Assembly: GCA_000181795.3 (NCBI GenBank)
Contig: CM012953.1
Span: forward strand, 8,204,893 to 8,268,892
Reading direction: 5' to 3'
Length of the DNA stretch: 64,000 nt
Origin: Trichinella spiralis
Taxonomy: Eukaryota; Nematoda; Enoplea; Trichinellida; Trichinellidae
Shown: one piece after another, positions 61,964 through 64,000 of the stretch
Numbering within the stretch: position 1 is the first letter of the stretch
Layout: each line of letters opens with the position of its first letter
Program-made: the position numbers and the translations under genes
Notes under the pieces: model-generated
What the model was told of the DNA's origin: nothing
Seen by the model: the letters and a program-made list of their open reading frames with translations, nothing else
Database searches by the model: none

Positions 61964-62598
61964 TGTAACGAGCCGCTCTCTCGGACGGGCTCGTTCGTCA
62001 TCCCAACCGGGTTATTAGCACAGTCGTCACTAGACGACGACGAGCCGTTGTCGACCGGCGGGTTTCTCTGCGCGGTCATATCCTCCGCTTGGCTTCCGCC
62101 AGCTCAGCTCCCCTTTCTTCCGGGTTCGCGCTTTCCCAGTAACATTATCGCAATCAAAAGACAGGTAAGGAAGACAGTATTTATTAGCAACTCTGAATAA
62201 GGACTGTCACCGATTCATCACAGGAAGATTCCAGCACCAACAACAACACGCTCGCTCCAACCGACGCATTACCGTAATCTTCCTTCGATCTTCAAGTATA
62301 TATCCGCTTACGGTAGCTTCATCTTTCTTCCACCTTGTTGTCGTTTACACATAACATGTTGCCTGCTTGCAGTCCGGCCATGGCCAATACCCGGCGGTTT
62401 CCAGGTCCGCCGATCTGCGTACCCGTTGGCTGTCGTTGGGTTCGGCGCTGTTGAGAAATCTTTTCTCTATATGTACTCATCACTATCTATAAATGCCCGT
62501 GATAAAAACATTACTCCTGGTAAGAAAACAACGGTGACGCAACGCCAGCTGCACCCTTTGTTTTTTTCAACGGTGAACATTGGAATCACGCAGCTTCA
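61964..62598 (+). repeat. Probable left LTR of the Bel/Pao element
   Basis: Starts TGT; the right edge is set at TTCA just before GGCGACC, which resembles the sequence that often follows Bel/Pao LTRs. The second LTR is outside the window, so the end is an estimate. Confidence 0.45.
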
Positions 62599-64000
62599 AA
62601 AACGGCGACCTGCTGCCAACTTAGCCGGATTCGTCACATGAACCTGCAACTCAACGTCAGGGTTAATGAGTTCCATTGAGTGCCATCGTACAGATCCCCA
62701 ACTTCAGTGGGGACATCTTGGAATTTAAGGCATTCTGGGGATAACTTGAAGGAGCGGTACACCGTAGGAAGGACTTCGACGACGTCACAAAATTGATCCA
62801 TCTTAGACCTTGCCTATCCGGCGAAGCCCTCCAACTCCTCAGTGGTCTGACAATCACGGCAGAAAACCAGGAAGCCCTAGTCAGGCTGCTCCATGATCGT
62901 TTCCACCAAACAACGGATATTTTAGACGCCCACATCAGCTGACTTCATGAGATACGGCCAGCAACCAGTCACAAACGAAAGGAGTTGCTGAGGATGAAAT
63001 CAGCAGTCATCTGCTGGAGATCTGCGCCCTCGGTAAAAATATCGACACAAGTGTGACACCACGCTCATTTCTGCCTTTCGAGTGTTGTTGCCCGTGCTGA
63101 TCAAGCTATTGCCGATAGGGACCCGAACAAGGTGGAAGGCGCGCAGCGCCAAGTTAAAGGAAGAACAGTTAACCTCGCAGACGTTTCTAAGTTTCCTTAG
63201 TCTGCAAGCCCTCAGCATGAACAACACTGAAGATTCTGCCACCAAGAAAAGACGATCCTCACCGGTACGCCAAAATGTTCGACGACAACCACGCAGACAC
63301 TCAACGATCGATGCCCTTCCTGCCTCATTGTCTCTCAAATGTGCCGTCTGTCATGGTGAGCATCATGTGACAAACTGCTTCAAATTTCTAAAGCAAGGAT
63401 CAGAAAAACGGAAGAAAACCGCCAGGACACTATATCTGTGCTTCAGGTGCTACGGCCTGAGCATAGAGTAACAGAGTGCAGACTAAAGAACCGTGGCTGG
63501 GGCTTCCACCACCTTCTAGTTCTGATGAGCTCAAACCAGCAAGCTCAAAGGCAAGCTGAGCCAGACGACCACGTACCACCCCTAAAACAAGTTTCGCACA
63601 GAAGCAAAAAGGGAAACAACCTCCCGTTTATTGTTCGCCAACACACGCGGTTCAGCCAGAATCCGGTTTCGAACAGTGAAGGCCATTGCCCATGGTGCAA
63701 ATGGGAAGCGACTGGTCATCAACTGCTTGTTATACAGAGGTGCTGAACAAACGCTGGTCACGGAAGATAGGGCGAGGGCCCTAGGCCTGGTTGGAGTGGC
63801 AGAGACTGTAATCGTGAAGGGAATCGGCGGTATTCATTGCACCCCAACCTTGGCCAGAAGAGTTGGTTTCAGACTAAGCCTAGTGAAGGTGAGCGAACAT
63901 CATCTCGACGTGGAACCCATTGAAGCCTAGACGCTCGCACGGATCTGTGATAATATCCAGTCGGTCCCTGTCCGGTGCGGAGATTGGAAGCACCTCCAAC
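61964..64000 (+). mobile_element. Bel/Pao-type LTR retrotransposon, left part, broken
   Basis: From 61964 the DNA switches abruptly to G+C-rich sequence that starts TGTAACGAG, a common Bel/Pao LTR start. A left LTR of about 0.63 kb is followed by a gag-like region (about 62640-63470) with a zinc-knuckle-type Cys/His cluster near its end, and then the beginning of a pol-like region with a retropepsin-like (DUF1758-type) segment up to the window edge. The element runs in plus orientation and continues off the window, so the right LTR and target duplication cannot be seen. The coding regions are interrupted at several places, so it is a fossil copy; its G+C content still contrasts sharply with the host, suggesting it is not ancient. 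Confidence 0.8.

Noticed and set aside
1-64000. tRNA, rRNA and spliceosomal RNA genes
   Set aside because: Looked for B-box-like GGTTCGA motifs and known snRNA starts by eye and found none convincing; a covariance-model scan would be decisive.

Overview
This window looks like nematode genomic DNA. It is AT-rich (by eye roughly two-thirds A+T). Genes are split by many short T-rich introns ending in TTTCAG or TTTTAG, and several genes are typical of nematodes or animals generally: a MIG-10-type adaptor, PEN-2, an EB-module secreted protein and a UDP-glucuronosyltransferase. A Bel/Pao element and some very large introns fit an early-branching (Enoplea-like, Trichinella/Trichuris-grade) nematode better than Caenorhabditis, but that placement is inference. 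All exon coordinates were derived by hand from splice signals, phase and protein family resemblance.

Layout. 1-342 (-): start of a UDP-glucuronosyltransferase running off the left edge. 343-4030: gene-poor AT-rich DNA. 4031-7024 (-): PPIL2/MOG-6 U-box cyclophilin, 13 exons, head-to-head with 7701-10772 (+), cytosolic X-prolyl aminopeptidase, 12 exons. 11067-12029 (-): intronless rhodopsin-class GPCR with a perfect RFX X-box upstream. 14421-14962 and 15978-16332 (-): two small unknown genes, the second with an Arg/Asp/Phe/His tandem-repeat tail. 17081-20460 (+): compact two-TOG XMAP215-family protein with two GC-AG introns and a Tigger/pogo-like MITE in another intron. 20461-23740: island-rich upstream region of mig-10. 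23741-44479 (+): MIG-10/RIAM/Lamellipodin protein, 13 exons, with 7.6-kb and 8.4-kb first introns. 45550-47715 (+): secreted EB-module protein. 48332-49113 (-): candidate small unknown gene. 51018-51707 (-): EGF-repeat membrane protein with a PPPY tail, head-to-head with 52021-53430 (+), PEN-2. 53645-56723 (+): REXO1-type exonuclease, 214 bp behind PEN-2. 57323-58374 (+): three diverged tandem copies of a small exon, not recognised. 59016-60068 (+): intronless ER-type membrane protein with a degenerate thioredoxin fold. 61964-64000 (+): left part of a broken Bel/Pao LTR retrotransposon.

The genes do not form one pathway. They cover splicing (PPIL2), RNA processing (REXO1), peptide turnover (aminopeptidase P), intramembrane proteolysis (PEN-2), microtubule and actin control (XMAP215-like, MIG-10), sensory signalling (GPCR) and detoxification (UGT). 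Close head-to-head pairs (4031/7701, 51018/52021) probably share promoter regions.

The best candidates for something undescribed are the tandem mini-exon family at 57.3-58.4 kb, with a weaker relative at 49.3 kb, and the phase-consistent unknown gene at 48.3-49.1 kb.
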